From Sphingobium lactosutens DS20 (GTDB lineage Bacteria > Pseudomonadota > Alphaproteobacteria > Sphingomonadales > Sphingomonadaceae): a stretch of 64,000 bases of DNA. The stretch lies in NCBI RefSeq assembly GCF_000445105.1, contig NZ_ATDP01000081.1, forward strand, positions 1 through 64,000, read 5' to 3'. Below are positions 24,882 through 34,179 of this stretch, piece after piece. A program made the position numbers and the translations under genes. The notes below the pieces were generated by a model. That model ran no database searches. It was not told the DNA's origin and worked only from the letters and a program-made list of their open reading frames with translations. Each line of letters begins with the position of its first letter. Within the stretch, counting starts at the first letter, position 1.

Positions 24882-25313
24882 AGGGGCTTGGTCAGAACGG
24901 CTGAGCGATGCGCCTTAATCCGGCGCATCATCAGGGGCGCTACGTCGGCCACGCGATGGGAGCATGCTATTACCCGAAGACGCCATTTCTTTCGAAACTC
25001 GGCACAAAGAACGGCGTGTCCCGCCTCAGGCTTGTTTTTCCCTAGAAGAGCGGCGCGCTCTTTGGCTGGGAACGATCGACCCCGTTCGATCGTGCGAACA
25101 GCAGACCGGGAGGTGGGGACGACTCAACAGGCTATGGAAAGCTCGTTGACCTGGGTTTGAGGGCGCGGCCGGATCATCCAAGGATCGCGATTGATCGCGG
25201 CGGTGCGGCAACCGCACCGACGAGTTGCGGAATTCTGATCGATCCGCAATTAAGCGAATGCGCCTGCAGGAACTATTGCCTGACAAGCGACCTGCTCATT
25301 CGAATTCTCATGA
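24882..25313. other. 432-bp stretch with two short inverted repeats, no gene
   Basis: Just after the tetR stop GATGCGCC / GGCGCATC (24907-24914, 24922-24929) could form a hairpin that ends tetR transcription, though no T-run follows. A second perfect 8-bp pair, ACGATCGA / TCGATCGT, is at 25072-25079 and 25086-25093. Short open frames on both strands match nothing known. Confidence 0.45.
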
Positions 25314-25721
25314 TCAGGGCGCTGACCTTGGCAGAAAACGTTCGACAATATCGCGCGCAAGGCGGGCAGGGCGATGCGTTCTCGCATCGATGCAGCACCA
25401 ACTCGATCGGACCTCGGCAAGCACTTCCTCGCCTCGTCTGATGATTGTTTCGTAGAACGCCCTGGCCCCCTGAACCTTTTCAAGCAACACGGTGGCAACC
25501 ACTTCGTCGTCCAGAAAAGCGGGCCTGCGATATGTGATCTCATGCTTCAAGGCGACCCAAAGACGGCTCCTCACGGCATCTGCTGGAGCCAGCCGCTGCC
25601 AGTGGTTCAACACGGCGGCCTGAACCCATTTGAGATAGCTGGCATTATTTACATGCCCCATGAAGTCGATGTCATCCTCGTCGATAACGATAGCGTAGCA
25701 ATAGAGATTGGCATAGGACAT
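25314..25721 (-). CDS. Acyl-CoA thioesterase, 4-hydroxybenzoyl-CoA thioesterase fold
   Basis: Hydrolyses an acyl-CoA thioester. The protein from ATG 25721 has 135 residues and the hot-dog fold signature DEDDIDFMGHVNNASYLKW, where the D before MGHVNN is the catalytic acid of this family. LKHEITYRRPAFLDDEVV follows as in YbgC-like enzymes. The frame extends 14 residues upstream without support. It is orphaned from an operon, but such thioesterases accompany carnitine-type dehydrogenases and CoA-transferases, both found in this region. Confidence 0.87.
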   Translation of the reverse strand: MSYANLYCYAIVIDEDDIDFMGHVNNASYLKWVQAAVLNHWQRLAPADAVRSRLWVALKHEITYRRPAFLDDEVVATVLLEKVQGARAFYETIIRRGEEVLAEVRSSWCCIDARTHRPARLARDIVERFLPRSAP

Positions 25722-26305
25722 GGCTCGATCATAGCATGAATGCTGCAGCGCAGCGAGCTGCAACTCGCCAATTGCGTCGTCGGACCCGAACTGTTTTCCG
25801 TGCAGCCGCTCTATGAGTCGTTTCGATGGATCTGTAGGAGGGCGGCAATATACACGCTACCCAACCGCAGCGCTTTTCTCGACCAATTCGGAGAGAAAAG
25901 GGAGGTCGGCGCGGTGCCGACCTCAATTGGGAGAGGATGCCTGAAAGGCACCCCCACCTTCTACGAATTGCTGCACTGCGCAACCCCTCAGATTCGAATG
26001 TCTGTTATGTTATTCGGAATGAGTAGATGCCACAAACCACGAGGATGAGATCCCGGCAGACGAGCAATGCTGGAAAAAGCTAGTTTGTTGGAAGCTCTCG
26101 CGGGGCTGGCGGCTTTGGGAGCCTTGCCGAGGAGGGGTTTGCTCCGGCTGCATTCGCAGAGATGAAGCCCCCGACCGTGTCGACCGAACTCTAAAAATAC
26201 CGGCGAGCATTTACCTCTTGCGACGTTCCGTCAGGCTAAGAATATTGCAACTGTGGCGGTGCAGTGCGTGGGAAACGCCTTGAGCGCTCAGGACCCAAAG
26301 AGCGA
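25722..26305. other. 584-bp stretch without a supportable gene
   Basis: Between the divergent thioesterase and sigma-factor genes. GAGGTCGGC / GCCGACCTC at 25902-25910 and 25916-25924 form a tight 9-bp hairpin with a 5-nt loop. The longest frame, 102 codons on the plus strand from 25740, has no family or codon support. Confidence 0.45.
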
Positions 26306-26884
26306 ATGACAGACGGATCAGAGAACAGCCAGACCACGATCGCGAAAAATGATGAGCGCCTAGGAACTGGCAACTCGTCTGACCCAGCTGTCAGGTTGCT
26401 CGCTGTCCTGGAACAGGAATATCCCACACTGCTTCCCAGACTGTCGGCCCACTTGCGATCTCAAGAGGCGGCTGCGGACGCGCTGCATGACACCTACCTC
26501 AAACTGCGATCTGGACCTGCCGTGTCTGACGTTCGACAACCGAGGGCCTATCTCTATCGCATGGCTATAAACCTGGCCCTTAACAGCATGCGACGGGCTG
26601 CTCGCACAGCCTCCGTCGACAAGGCCGAACTCGAAGCCGTGCCGGACGCCGCGCCGGATCCGGAAAGGGCAGCACTGGCTTCCCGTGAAATGGAACATGC
26701 GATTGCCGCGCTTCACCAATTGCCGCCGAAGAGCCGTGCGATATTCCTGGCGCGATGGCGCGACGAGAAGGCCAACGAGGAGATCGCCGTCGCGTTCGGA
26801 ATGCACAAGCGATCTGTCCAGAAGGATCTCGCGCGCACGGAACTGCACCTGCGCAGGCTGCTCGGCCGCATGAGGCATGAGTGA
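26306..26884 (+). CDS. ECF sigma factor, FecI/RpoE-like
   Basis: Alternative sigma factor of 192 residues. Region 2 is visible at about 30-105 (AAADALHDTYLKL, then PRAYLYRMAINLALNSMRRA) and region 4 at about 130-185 (LPPKSRAIFLARWRDEKANE, then VQKDLARTELHLRRLL). The layout resembles FecI-type factors, which are normally followed by a FecR regulator and a TonB receptor; neither is present here. ATG 26306 is chosen over the upstream GTG 26264 because similarity begins later. The genes it controls are unknown. Confidence 0.85.
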   Translation: MTDGSENSQTTIAKNDERLGTGNSSDPAVRLLAVLEQEYPTLLPRLSAHLRSQEAAADALHDTYLKLRSGPAVSDVRQPRAYLYRMAINLALNSMRRAARTASVDKAELEAVPDAAPDPERAALASREMEHAIAALHQLPPKSRAIFLARWRDEKANEEIAVAFGMHKRSVQKDLARTELHLRRLLGRMRHE

Positions 26885-27142
26885 TTCTCAAGTTCAAGGT
26901 TTGGCTGGCGCTCGCAGTTTGAAGGCAGACCATTTTGCGATCGAGAAATTTCTTCTGAAGCAGGGCGTCTTTGCGCCTTCCCAGGTGTCACAGCCTTGGG
27001 AATGACAGGGCCTCCTCCCAAAACGAGGCGTGGGCGCTAGTGCGCGCATCGTCATGCAGGTGGTGGTCGATGAGGTAGAGCGCCTGAATCCCACGGCGCG
27101 CAAGCCTGCCTCGCAACCCATGGGGGTCGCCATGGCGACAGA

Positions 27143-27604
27143 ATGCGTATGACGTCGAGCGCATATGCGCTCCGGTCTCCGGCGCACTTGCAGGCGCCGG
27201 ACGGACATCGAGGGCAAGACCACCGAAGCCGCGCCGACCACCGGCCCTTGCTTGCACCTTGGCAGGTCAGCATCGCGAAACGCTTCATGCTCGATCATCT
27301 CGCCGAAACTCTGCATGTTGCTGAACTCGCGCGCCTGTGTCGGCTTTCTTCAACCTATTTCGTACGGGCCTTTGCCAATACTGTCGGCATTGCTCCCTAT
27401 GCCTGGTTCCTCGGTAGACGGGTCGCGAAAGCGCAGTTTCTCCTCACCAACAGCGCAATGTCACTTGCCCAAGTGGCATTGGAATGTGGCTTCTCCGATC
27501 AGGCGCACTTCACCAACACCTTTGGGAAGGCCACAGGAACAACTCCGGCGCGATGGCGAAAAACCCCGCCTCGGCCGCCGGATGACTGGACGCAATCGCC
27601 CTGA
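27143..27604 (+). CDS. Small AraC-type helix-turn-helix regulator
   Basis: A 153-residue protein that consists almost entirely of an AraC DNA-binding domain: LHVAELARLCRLSSTYFVRA and LAQVALECGFSDQAHFTNTF, ending in TGTTPARWR. No sensor domain precedes it; the first 40 residues are low in structure and the true start may be further in, near LLAPWQ. It could be a stand-alone SoxS-like regulator or the surviving 3' part of a longer gene. The 258 bp before it hold no recognisable sensor domain. Confidence 0.75.
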   Translation: MRMTSSAYALRSPAHLQAPDGHRGQDHRSRADHRPLLAPWQVSIAKRFMLDHLAETLHVAELARLCRLSSTYFVRAFANTVGIAPYAWFLGRRVAKAQFLLTNSAMSLAQVALECGFSDQAHFTNTFGKATGTTPARWRKTPPRPPDDWTQSP

Positions 27605-27842
27605 AAGAAGAACCGGGAGCCGCATCCCGACTTGGGCTCAGGGGAGCGCCTTGATCCTGCTCCGCCGCGATAGTTGCGATGCCCCGTTCACTCGCTCCCC
27701 GGCGCTGTGTGACCGTGCGCGACTGCGCGGCGCTGGGCAGTCCTCAGCGAGCCGTCGTCATGTGCGGGACGGTTCCACCGCATTGACGACCGGAGTGCGA
27801 CGAGACCGGCAGCGGGCGTCCGCGCGTCGCCGGTCCACGTCT

Positions 27843-28118
27843 TCACGCGTTCAGCTTGTCCTTCACCGCCTTGGCGGGTGCGAAGGTCAATTTCTTGGAC
27901 GCAGCGATCTGAATGGTTTCGCCAGTCGCCGGATTGCGACCTTCGCGAGCCGCGGTTTCCTTGACCTTGAACTTGCCGAAACCGTTGAGGGAAATCTCTT
28001 CGCCGCCTGCTGCGGCTTGGGCGATCGCGACGAACACGGCATCGACCGTTTTGCGCGCATCGGCCTTGCTCAGGCCGGATTCGGCGGCCAGCTTGTCGGC
28101 CAGATCACTATTATTCAT
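27843..28118 (-). CDS. hup: HU-family DNA-binding protein
   Basis: Histone-like protein of 91 residues that bends and coats DNA as a dimer. The family core GRNPATGETIQIAASKKLTF with the conserved NP intercalating pair in the arm is present, together with LNGFGKFKVKETAAREGRNP. Full length. An HU gene beside conjugation genes fits an accessory copy carried on plasmids and islands. It is transcribed in the same direction as the upstream Phd-PIN-NTase operon, 47 bp behind it, and could be read through. Confidence 0.93.
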   Translation of the reverse strand: MNNSDLADKLAAESGLSKADARKTVDAVFVAIAQAAAGGEEISLNGFGKFKVKETAAREGRNPATGETIQIAASKKLTFAPAKAVKDKLNA

Positions 28119-28165
28119 TCAAAAACTCCCATTGTGTTGCAATTGTTCGATGCGGGCGAGGCCGT

Positions 28166-29080
28166 CTATATCTTTGCCTGCAACTCAGCCAGCTTCTCTT
28201 GGCATAGCTCGTTGACGACGTTGCCCAGCAGTTCAATTCGCTCCGAGAGATACGAAAATTCCTCGTCGGTCATCTGGAACCAGTCGGAGTGGCGCGCCTT
28301 CACATATGCGTCCTTGAGCTTCAGGAAACGTGCCTCAAGCTTCCGTTTGTCGCGTGGCCAGACATCTATGAGCTTGGGCGACAACCTCTCTGCCAACTGC
28401 CGCAGAAATTTGATGTTGTGACTGTATGGTGTGTAGAAAGTGAAGACGAGCAAGATGCAATAATAGAGCCGCTCGCACGCCTGCTGCAGGTTGTAGGCAG
28501 CGTCCGGATACTGCTTGTTCGAGTAACAGAACTGATATGTCATCCGCGAGGATACGGCCAGCCCAAACCACTGGTCATAATAGCCTTTGGCCATGTCGTA
28601 CGCCTGCTGCGGCGTCTTCGGCCTGGGCTTGTGCAGCTCGCTGTCGTCGGCCTGATAAAGGGCGATGCCCTCGCGGGCGACATCCATGAAGAAATAACGG
28701 CCATGCGCCAGCCCGTCATTCACCTCCTGCAGGGTGTGAACGATGAAATTGACCGGTGTCCGCAGGCGGTTGAGGATCATGGTCTCGCGGTCGAGGCGTT
28801 CAGCCGCCTTTTCCCAATATTCGAGCCGGTCGGTCAATTCTTTCTGGTTGACGATGATGAGCAGGTCGAAATCCGATCGATAGCCGCGCTCGGTGTGCGG
28901 CTCATGGACCCAACGCCCGGTCGCGTATGAACCGTAGAGGATGATCTTCAGGATGCGGCCCAGCTTGCGGGGGCCGGTGGGCTGGCCATGCGCGTCCTCG
29001 AATTCCTCAAACAGGATCTGGATGACCCGATCAAGTTCGCGTCGCTTGTTAGCCGGCAGATGGTCAAGTTCGGTCTTCAC
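28166..29080 (-). CDS. Nucleotidyltransferase fused to HEPN domain
   Basis: A 304-residue protein. The N-terminal half is a Pol-beta-type nucleotidyltransferase (MNT-like): G50-S51 in ILYGSYATGRW and the metal ligands D70 and D72 in RSDFDLLIIV, with an unusually long 18-residue gap between them. The C-terminal half resembles HEPN domains (YNLQQACERLYYCILLVFTF, then TPYSHNIKFLRQL). In MNT-HEPN toxin-antitoxin pairs the transferase adenylylates and silences a HEPN RNase; here both parts are one chain. No clear RxxxxH RNase motif is seen. The GTG start overlaps the PIN stop, with GGAAGAG upstream, so it is the third gene of one operon. Confidence 0.8.
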   Translation of the reverse strand: MKTELDHLPANKRRELDRVIQILFEEFEDAHGQPTGPRKLGRILKIILYGSYATGRWVHEPHTERGYRSDFDLLIIVNQKELTDRLEYWEKAAERLDRETMILNRLRTPVNFIVHTLQEVNDGLAHGRYFFMDVAREGIALYQADDSELHKPRPKTPQQAYDMAKGYYDQWFGLAVSSRMTYQFCYSNKQYPDAAYNLQQACERLYYCILLVFTFYTPYSHNIKFLRQLAERLSPKLIDVWPRDKRKLEARFLKLKDAYVKARHSDWFQMTDEEFSYLSERIELLGNVVNELCQEKLAELQAKI

Positions 29081-29538
29081 GGCTCTTCCGCTGCTCCGCT
29101 CAATAGGGCCTCCAGGAGGGGATGGCGTTCCTTCGCGAATGGATTGGCCACGGTGACGCCCCCCCAAGTGAATCCATCCTGCAAATCCTCGGATAGCAGC
29201 AGGCGACAGCCAGAATGGGAAGCGGCGGCGAGAATGACGGCGTCCGAGGTAGGCAGTCGATGATCGGTCGCCAGATCGAGTGCTGTCATCATCACGTCGG
29301 CAGAGGTGTCGACGGTCGGAAAGGTGTCGCGCCAAGCTAGCAGCGCATCCCGAGCCTGGGCGCGGGGACGCTCCGCCTTGCGCACCAGGACATTGAACAA
29401 TTCGCCCAGCACTTGCACGGGAATAACCGCGCCATCGGTCGGAATCCGGCGCACGAGAGCAAGCGCGGTTGCACGCTTTTCGCTGTCGTTCACGCCCTCG
29501 GCATAGGCGAGAATGTTGGTGTCGAACGCGACCTTCAT
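29077..29538 (-). CDS. vapC: PIN-domain ribonuclease, VapC-type toxin
   Basis: A 153-residue PIN nuclease. The acidic residues of the active site are present: D6 in AFDTN, E46 in LGELFNVL, D99 in TSDAVILAAA and D118 in SEDLQDG. It is slightly longer than typical VapC (about 130). It overlaps the antitoxin gene by ATGA, and its own stop overlaps the GTG of the nucleotidyltransferase-HEPN gene. VapC toxins cut tRNA or rRNA when their antitoxin is lost. Confidence 0.9.
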   Translation of the reverse strand: MKVAFDTNILAYAEGVNDSEKRATALALVRRIPTDGAVIPVQVLGELFNVLVRKAERPRAQARDALLAWRDTFPTVDTSADVMMTALDLATDHRLPTSDAVILAAASHSGCRLLLSEDLQDGFTWGGVTVANPFAKERHPLLEALLSGAAEEP

Positions 29539-29777
29539 CGTCCGTCGTAAAGCTCGTCGCGCGTCCAGCGCCCGGCCTGGACAATATCCTGTCGCTCAAG
29601 CCGCGCAAGCAAGGCAGCCCGGGCTCCAGAGGCAGTTTCATCTTCACGATAGGCGGGAATTATCCGCGCGACGGGGCGGCCGTGGCTCGTTACAACATAG
29701 CTGTTGCCCTCACGGACACCCCGCAGGATCGTGGAGAATTTGCGGTTGGCGTCAGCGGCTGAGACTGCCTGTTCCAT
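29535..29777 (-). CDS. Phd/YefM-type antitoxin
   Basis: An 80-residue antitoxin of the Phd/YefM group: VSAADANRKFSTILRGVREG forms the DNA-binding N-terminus, and VVTSHGRPVARIIP the dimer strand. The C-terminal tail (LERQDIVQAGRWTRDELYD) should wrap the PIN toxin. It is the first gene of the three-gene operon and probably represses it. The 153-bp gap upstream, AT-rich near 29780-29800, holds the promoter. Confidence 0.9.
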   Translation of the reverse strand: MEQAVSAADANRKFSTILRGVREGNSYVVTSHGRPVARIIPAYREDETASGARAALLARLERQDIVQAGRWTRDELYDGR

Positions 29778-29930
29778 TGACTCATCCAGAAAATAGTTAT
29801 ATTGCCTACTCTAGTGCCTGCGGCGCGTTTGGCAAGCGTTTTCGAAGGCGTTTGCTGATCCTCCGCAATGGTTGCAGTGACATGCTTTGGACTCTATTAT
29901 TAAGCGGTCCAGTTTTGCGATAATATCGAT

Positions 29931-30404
29931 ATGCAGAATTTCCAAAATCAGAGCGCAGGATCGACCAACCCGCTCCCCTTGATGTGGGGGCGATGGCTAT
30001 GGGCGCCTTGGTATGCCAAGCTCTGGTGGACTGTTATTCCCGTCTGGTGGCTTGGGATGGTTGCATCTACGCGTATTGACGCGCTGGAAACATTTTATCG
30101 CGGAGCGCTCGCGGGCTACCTGAATATCCTCTTCTTTCCGACGACCGCCCTTATGGTACTGGGTGTGGGTTATGTCCGGGAGCGTCTCGACAACTTCGTG
30201 AGACAGGGTGAGGGAAGGCCGCTGTCCGATGCGGGCGCCGAAACCGAGAGACAGCGTGTTTGGGAAGAGCATGATCGGGCGATGGAAGACCTTGCCGCCA
30301 CGACAGATATGTTCGACCCTCGGTCAGGGGCGCTCTGGATCGGCAACCCTTTAAACTCGCTCAATCCAGGCTACATCGATCCCCATACCGGAAAGCACCG
30401 CTAG
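29931..30404 (+). CDS. Uncharacterised membrane protein at the edge of the tra region
   Basis: A 157-residue protein with two hydrophobic segments (about 28-46 and 58-80) and a hydrophilic, acidic C-terminal half with a helical stretch (DAGAETERQRVWEEHDRAME). No known family is recognised. It ends in a 4-bp overlap with the convergent traG gene, so its placement suggests an accessory conjugation-region gene. Confidence 0.6.
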   Translation: MQNFQNQSAGSTNPLPLMWGRWLWAPWYAKLWWTVIPVWWLGMVASTRIDALETFYRGALAGYLNILFFPTTALMVLGVGYVRERLDNFVRQGEGRPLSDAGAETERQRVWEEHDRAMEDLAATTDMFDPRSGALWIGNPLNSLNPGYIDPHTGKHR

Positions 30405-33400
30405 CGTTTCTTGAAGCTACTGTCCCCGTCACCAGGACTACCGGCGATATCCGTCGAAAAGCTGCCTTTTGCCAATACCGAGTTTTGCTCAAGGGAGGTT
30501 AGCGGCCCTGTGATATCAAATGTGGCGCGCCCATTGTCCGCATCCTGAAGGTAGCGATTGCGCACGCCTTCGCTTCCCAGGATGCGGTTCGACAACTCAC
30601 GGGAGAAAGTTGTCGCGGGATCGCTTGAACGCGCTGCGGAACGCTCAGCGGCAGCAATCGACTCCCGCACGTCATAGTTGACGATATCCAGCGTTGATCC
30701 GGCAGTCTCACTCGTGGATCCAGTATCCCTGCTGTTAAATCCGACGCCCGCGCCAACTCGCCCCGACGTTGATTGTACCTTCTGTGGCCCTTGAGCCTGC
30801 CGACCCTGCGTTCTTCTGCCTGCCCCAGGGATACCTCCACCAACATCCTCATTTTCGGTCACTCCGACCGAACGACCGAGTTCTAGATTTACGCTTGTAC
30901 CCATCGTCGTCTGATCTTGGGCCGATCGTGACAATGTTCTCTGCCATCCAGTTTGCGCCATTATTGCCTGCACATCGCGCTGGAGCGTGTCGGCGACCTG
31001 TGGCTTGAGCCGCCACTCGCCCTTGCGGTCCATTTCGAACCCGCCCCGCAGCCAGTTTGAGAGCATGGCCTGACCTTCGGCGCCGCCGCCCATGAAGTGC
31101 TCGATCGTGTCCGGCCCAGCTTGCTTGCCGGCCTCAAATCGCGTGCTGGTGTCGCTGCGAGCCGAGCGGCTGAAATCCGTCCCGCTGGAAACGAGCAGAT
31201 CATTATGCGAGAAACTGAAACGTGCGTGGCCGCCATTCGCGATCGCGCCGAGCTGGCTTTCGTTGATGAGGCCAGCCTTCCACATGGCGGCGGCGGTTTG
31301 CGGCGTCAGGTTCAGGCTGAGATCGCCATTCTGGTCCATGGCAATCTGGCGCTTGCCGAGGTTGATGCCGTGCTCGGCGAGCAAACCTTGCATGCGAGTC
31401 AGGCGTTCACGATCGACAATCGATGTAAGTCGCTCGTTGCGCGCGCGATCGGCGATTCCGGCCGCACCGCCCTCCGCCAGATCGACCTGGTTGCCAGCCG
31501 TGCGGCTGAGGGCCTCGATGAAGCTGTCGAGCCGTGCTGCCTCTCGCGTGGAAACTCCTGCCGCAGCCGCGCCCTCGGCAAAGCCGAAATTCTCCGACTG
31601 CCGGCGTTGCTCGCCGATCCGCGCCGCGTCGCGCGTGCCGGAGGTTCCGACCTCGCGCTGCGCGTCGAGCTTGCCCGAGCGCTCGGCGAAATCGTAGCCG
31701 GCCGCCTCACGCGTCCGGCCGTAGACGCTCGTGCCTTCGCGGCTCGCCTCGGCAGTCGCGCCATCCGCGGTGCCGAGGTGCGTCGCCGCACTGTAACGCT
31801 CCAACGCAGCCTCAACCTGTGCCTCGTTACGACCGGTGGCGCGGGAAAGTTGACTGATCGCCGTGCTGCGCGCTTCGCCGGACAGCGCATTGATGAACCC
31901 GATGCGGCGGGATGTCTCGTCCACCGACAGGCCCAGCATCGACGCGGCTTCGCGCTGGCCCTGATTGCTGCCGGTGCGCCAACCTTGCTCGGTTGCGACA
32001 TTGGCGCGTTCGATGCCCGCGACATTGTCGCCAGCATGATCCCGGCGGCCTTCCATCGCACCCACCTGGACTTGCGCGGACGTGAGGTCGTTCCTGAACA
32101 TCTGTTCCTGGTCGAAAGCATTGGCAGTCAGCTTGGCGAAGGTGGGATCGGCCTGAGCCTCGCCGATCACACCCGACGCCTTGAGCTGTGCGTCCGCGGG
32201 AGAATAGCCGGCGCGTTCAAAATGGCGCGTCGCCCCCTGCATCATCATGCCGTAAGCGCGCTGGTCGCCGAATGCCCGCCACTGGACAAGATTCTGGCTG
32301 AAGGCGGCAAACGCCTTCTCACCGGCTTCACCTTGCCCGAAATAGCTGGTCCCAAGACTCCTCAACGCATCCTTCTCGGCGAACTGATGGATGGCGGTGG
32401 TCGCGGCATTGGCCTGGACGGCGCGCGCGACGGCTGGATCGGCAAGATCGCGGCCACCCAGCGCGGGCGCGAGGCTCCCCAACTGGCGCGAGCCCTCGAT
32501 GCCGCCGAGCGCGAAAGCCGTGCCGCCAGGTGTTCCGGGGCGTTCGCCCAGGATGTGGCCAGCCTCGCCATAGGTTCGGTTCGCGCTGAAAGCGGAGCGC
32601 TCCCCGAAATCCCCAAAGCTCGAAGCGGCCGCCGCGCGGGAGCGGGTTCCGATGGCCGATGCCTGGGCCTCGAGCGCGGAAGCCTGCCCTTCCGCTGTGC
32701 CCATTGGTGCCGCCGCGGCAATCCCTTGGCTCGCGACCCCAAGCGATCCCGAGGTGAAGGAGGTGAACACATTGCCGCTGAAACGGAAAACGGTGAACAC
32801 GAAGGCGCCGGCAAGCCCGGCGGCGGCCGTGCGGAAACTGCCGAAGATTGCAAGCGCCTTCATTGCGGCAGAGGGCGCAAGAAGCCAGGCGTTCGCCGCG
32901 AGAGCATTGGATCGCAATTCGGCAAGCGTCGCGGTCGCTCGGCCGAGCGTGAGCTGATAGATGCCCGCGTCGATCACACCCCAGAGCGCCACGAAGACGA
33001 ACATGCCGAGCGCGAAGCTCGCCACGCGCAGGTTGATCGGCGTCAGAATGAACAGCAGCGCGATCGGGATCATGAAGAGCATGATCCCGAACACCGTGGC
33101 ACGGATCGTCGGCATCCACTCGTTCGCGACCGACATGGTGGCGAGGCCGTTCGAGATAACCGCGCGATTGGCCATGACCCTGGCCGCGCTGGCCGGTGAA
33201 TCCTCGAACAGCACGTCGCCGACCGTGTTGCCGAGCAGAATGTGGGTCAGGAAGGCCTGCGCGGTCAGTGGGCGGCCGAGCATCATCTGGCCCATTTCGC
33301 CTAGCTGCTCCCGGCAGCGGGCCATCTGCTGGGCATTGCCAGTGTCATAGCCCGTGCGTGCGCAAATCTGACTGGTGTAATTGTCGAACAGCACGGGATC

Positions 33401-34168
33401 GGACAGGCGATCCGAGATGTGCGTCCAGGCATCGGTGCAACTCACGGTCGTGCCGCCCTTGTCGGCCTCGGTATAGATCGTCGAGAAGGTAGCGGGTCCC
33501 GCCATCGCCGCGAACGAGGCCGGCAAATCGGTCGATGTCCGGAACAGCTGATCGTCGTCGACGCCATAGGCAGCCGACACGCGCGCGACCGGATAGCATT
33601 GGCGGACATAGTCCTTGATGGTGGCATCGAGAAACACATCGGTCATCGGCCCGCGCGGGCTGACCGCGTTGAGGAACAGGTCGAAACTGTGCCCGCCCGC
33701 TCCGAATTCGATCTTGGCATTGGGATCGAGCGTGTTGTCGTCGATCGTCTCGACCATCGCCCGTTCCATCATGTTGGTTGCGCCGGCGACGAGGACGAGA
33801 AGGTTGGGAACGCCGCCCACCGGCTGGTAGGCGTTGCGCACCCGGTCATAGACGTGAACCGTGCCGGTCGTAGCGATAAGCCCGACGAAGAGCCCCACGC
33901 CGACCAGGATCTGAAAACCGAAAGCGACCAGGCCCATGCCCGTCCCGCGAACGCTGGCGATGATCGCGCCAAGACCGATGCCGACAGTCGCGACGATCAT
34001 CACGAGTGTCTCGTAGCGCGGATCGCCGAAGATCATCGAAACGAGGCGGAAGGCGTCGACCGTCTCGGCGAACCCGTCATAGGTGTGGAAGCTCGTATCG
34101 ACCGCAAGCGCGGGCGAAGCGAGCAAAAAAGCGGGGAGGGCGGCAATCAGCCTCGCAAGCCTGCGCAT
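30401..34168 (-). CDS. traG: Conjugal transfer protein TraG (F-type)
   Basis: A 1255-residue inner-membrane protein for F-type mating-pair stabilisation and pilus assembly. A signal sequence (1-22) is followed by a TraG_N-type domain with several membrane segments (about 40-105, 355-480). The long periplasmic/cytoplasmic tail (480-1255) is rich in alanine, serine and glutamine, with coiled-coil stretches, and matches the variable C-terminal half of F-type TraG. The frame is intact. It follows traH by 11 bp on the same strand. The partner genes needed for transfer are mostly missing in this window. Confidence 0.9.
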   Translation of the reverse strand: MRRLARLIAALPAFLLASPALAVDTSFHTYDGFAETVDAFRLVSMIFGDPRYETLVMIVATVGIGLGAIIASVRGTGMGLVAFGFQILVGVGLFVGLIATTGTVHVYDRVRNAYQPVGGVPNLLVLVAGATNMMERAMVETIDDNTLDPNAKIEFGAGGHSFDLFLNAVSPRGPMTDVFLDATIKDYVRQCYPVARVSAAYGVDDDQLFRTSTDLPASFAAMAGPATFSTIYTEADKGGTTVSCTDAWTHISDRLSDPVLFDNYTSQICARTGYDTGNAQQMARCREQLGEMGQMMLGRPLTAQAFLTHILLGNTVGDVLFEDSPASAARVMANRAVISNGLATMSVANEWMPTIRATVFGIMLFMIPIALLFILTPINLRVASFALGMFVFVALWGVIDAGIYQLTLGRATATLAELRSNALAANAWLLAPSAAMKALAIFGSFRTAAAGLAGAFVFTVFRFSGNVFTSFTSGSLGVASQGIAAAAPMGTAEGQASALEAQASAIGTRSRAAAASSFGDFGERSAFSANRTYGEAGHILGERPGTPGGTAFALGGIEGSRQLGSLAPALGGRDLADPAVARAVQANAATTAIHQFAEKDALRSLGTSYFGQGEAGEKAFAAFSQNLVQWRAFGDQRAYGMMMQGATRHFERAGYSPADAQLKASGVIGEAQADPTFAKLTANAFDQEQMFRNDLTSAQVQVGAMEGRRDHAGDNVAGIERANVATEQGWRTGSNQGQREAASMLGLSVDETSRRIGFINALSGEARSTAISQLSRATGRNEAQVEAALERYSAATHLGTADGATAEASREGTSVYGRTREAAGYDFAERSGKLDAQREVGTSGTRDAARIGEQRRQSENFGFAEGAAAAGVSTREAARLDSFIEALSRTAGNQVDLAEGGAAGIADRARNERLTSIVDRERLTRMQGLLAEHGINLGKRQIAMDQNGDLSLNLTPQTAAAMWKAGLINESQLGAIANGGHARFSFSHNDLLVSSGTDFSRSARSDTSTRFEAGKQAGPDTIEHFMGGGAEGQAMLSNWLRGGFEMDRKGEWRLKPQVADTLQRDVQAIMAQTGWQRTLSRSAQDQTTMGTSVNLELGRSVGVTENEDVGGGIPGAGRRTQGRQAQGPQKVQSTSGRVGAGVGFNSRDTGSTSETAGSTLDIVNYDVRESIAAAERSAARSSDPATTFSRELSNRILGSEGVRNRYLQDADNGRATFDITGPLTSLEQNSVLAKGSFSTDIAGSPGDGDSSFKKR

Positions 34169-34179
34169 GACATTCGTTC

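Noticed and set aside
28166..29647. 493-codon reading of the NTase-HEPN frame that extends upstream through the PIN gene
   Set aside because: The part above 29080 overlaps the PIN gene out of frame and reads as nonsense; GTG 29080 has a good ribosome site and couples with the PIN stop.
31097..33199. 700-codon open frame on the plus strand
   Set aside because: Antisense to traG; the composition is typical of a third-position-G/C shadow and no domain is visible.
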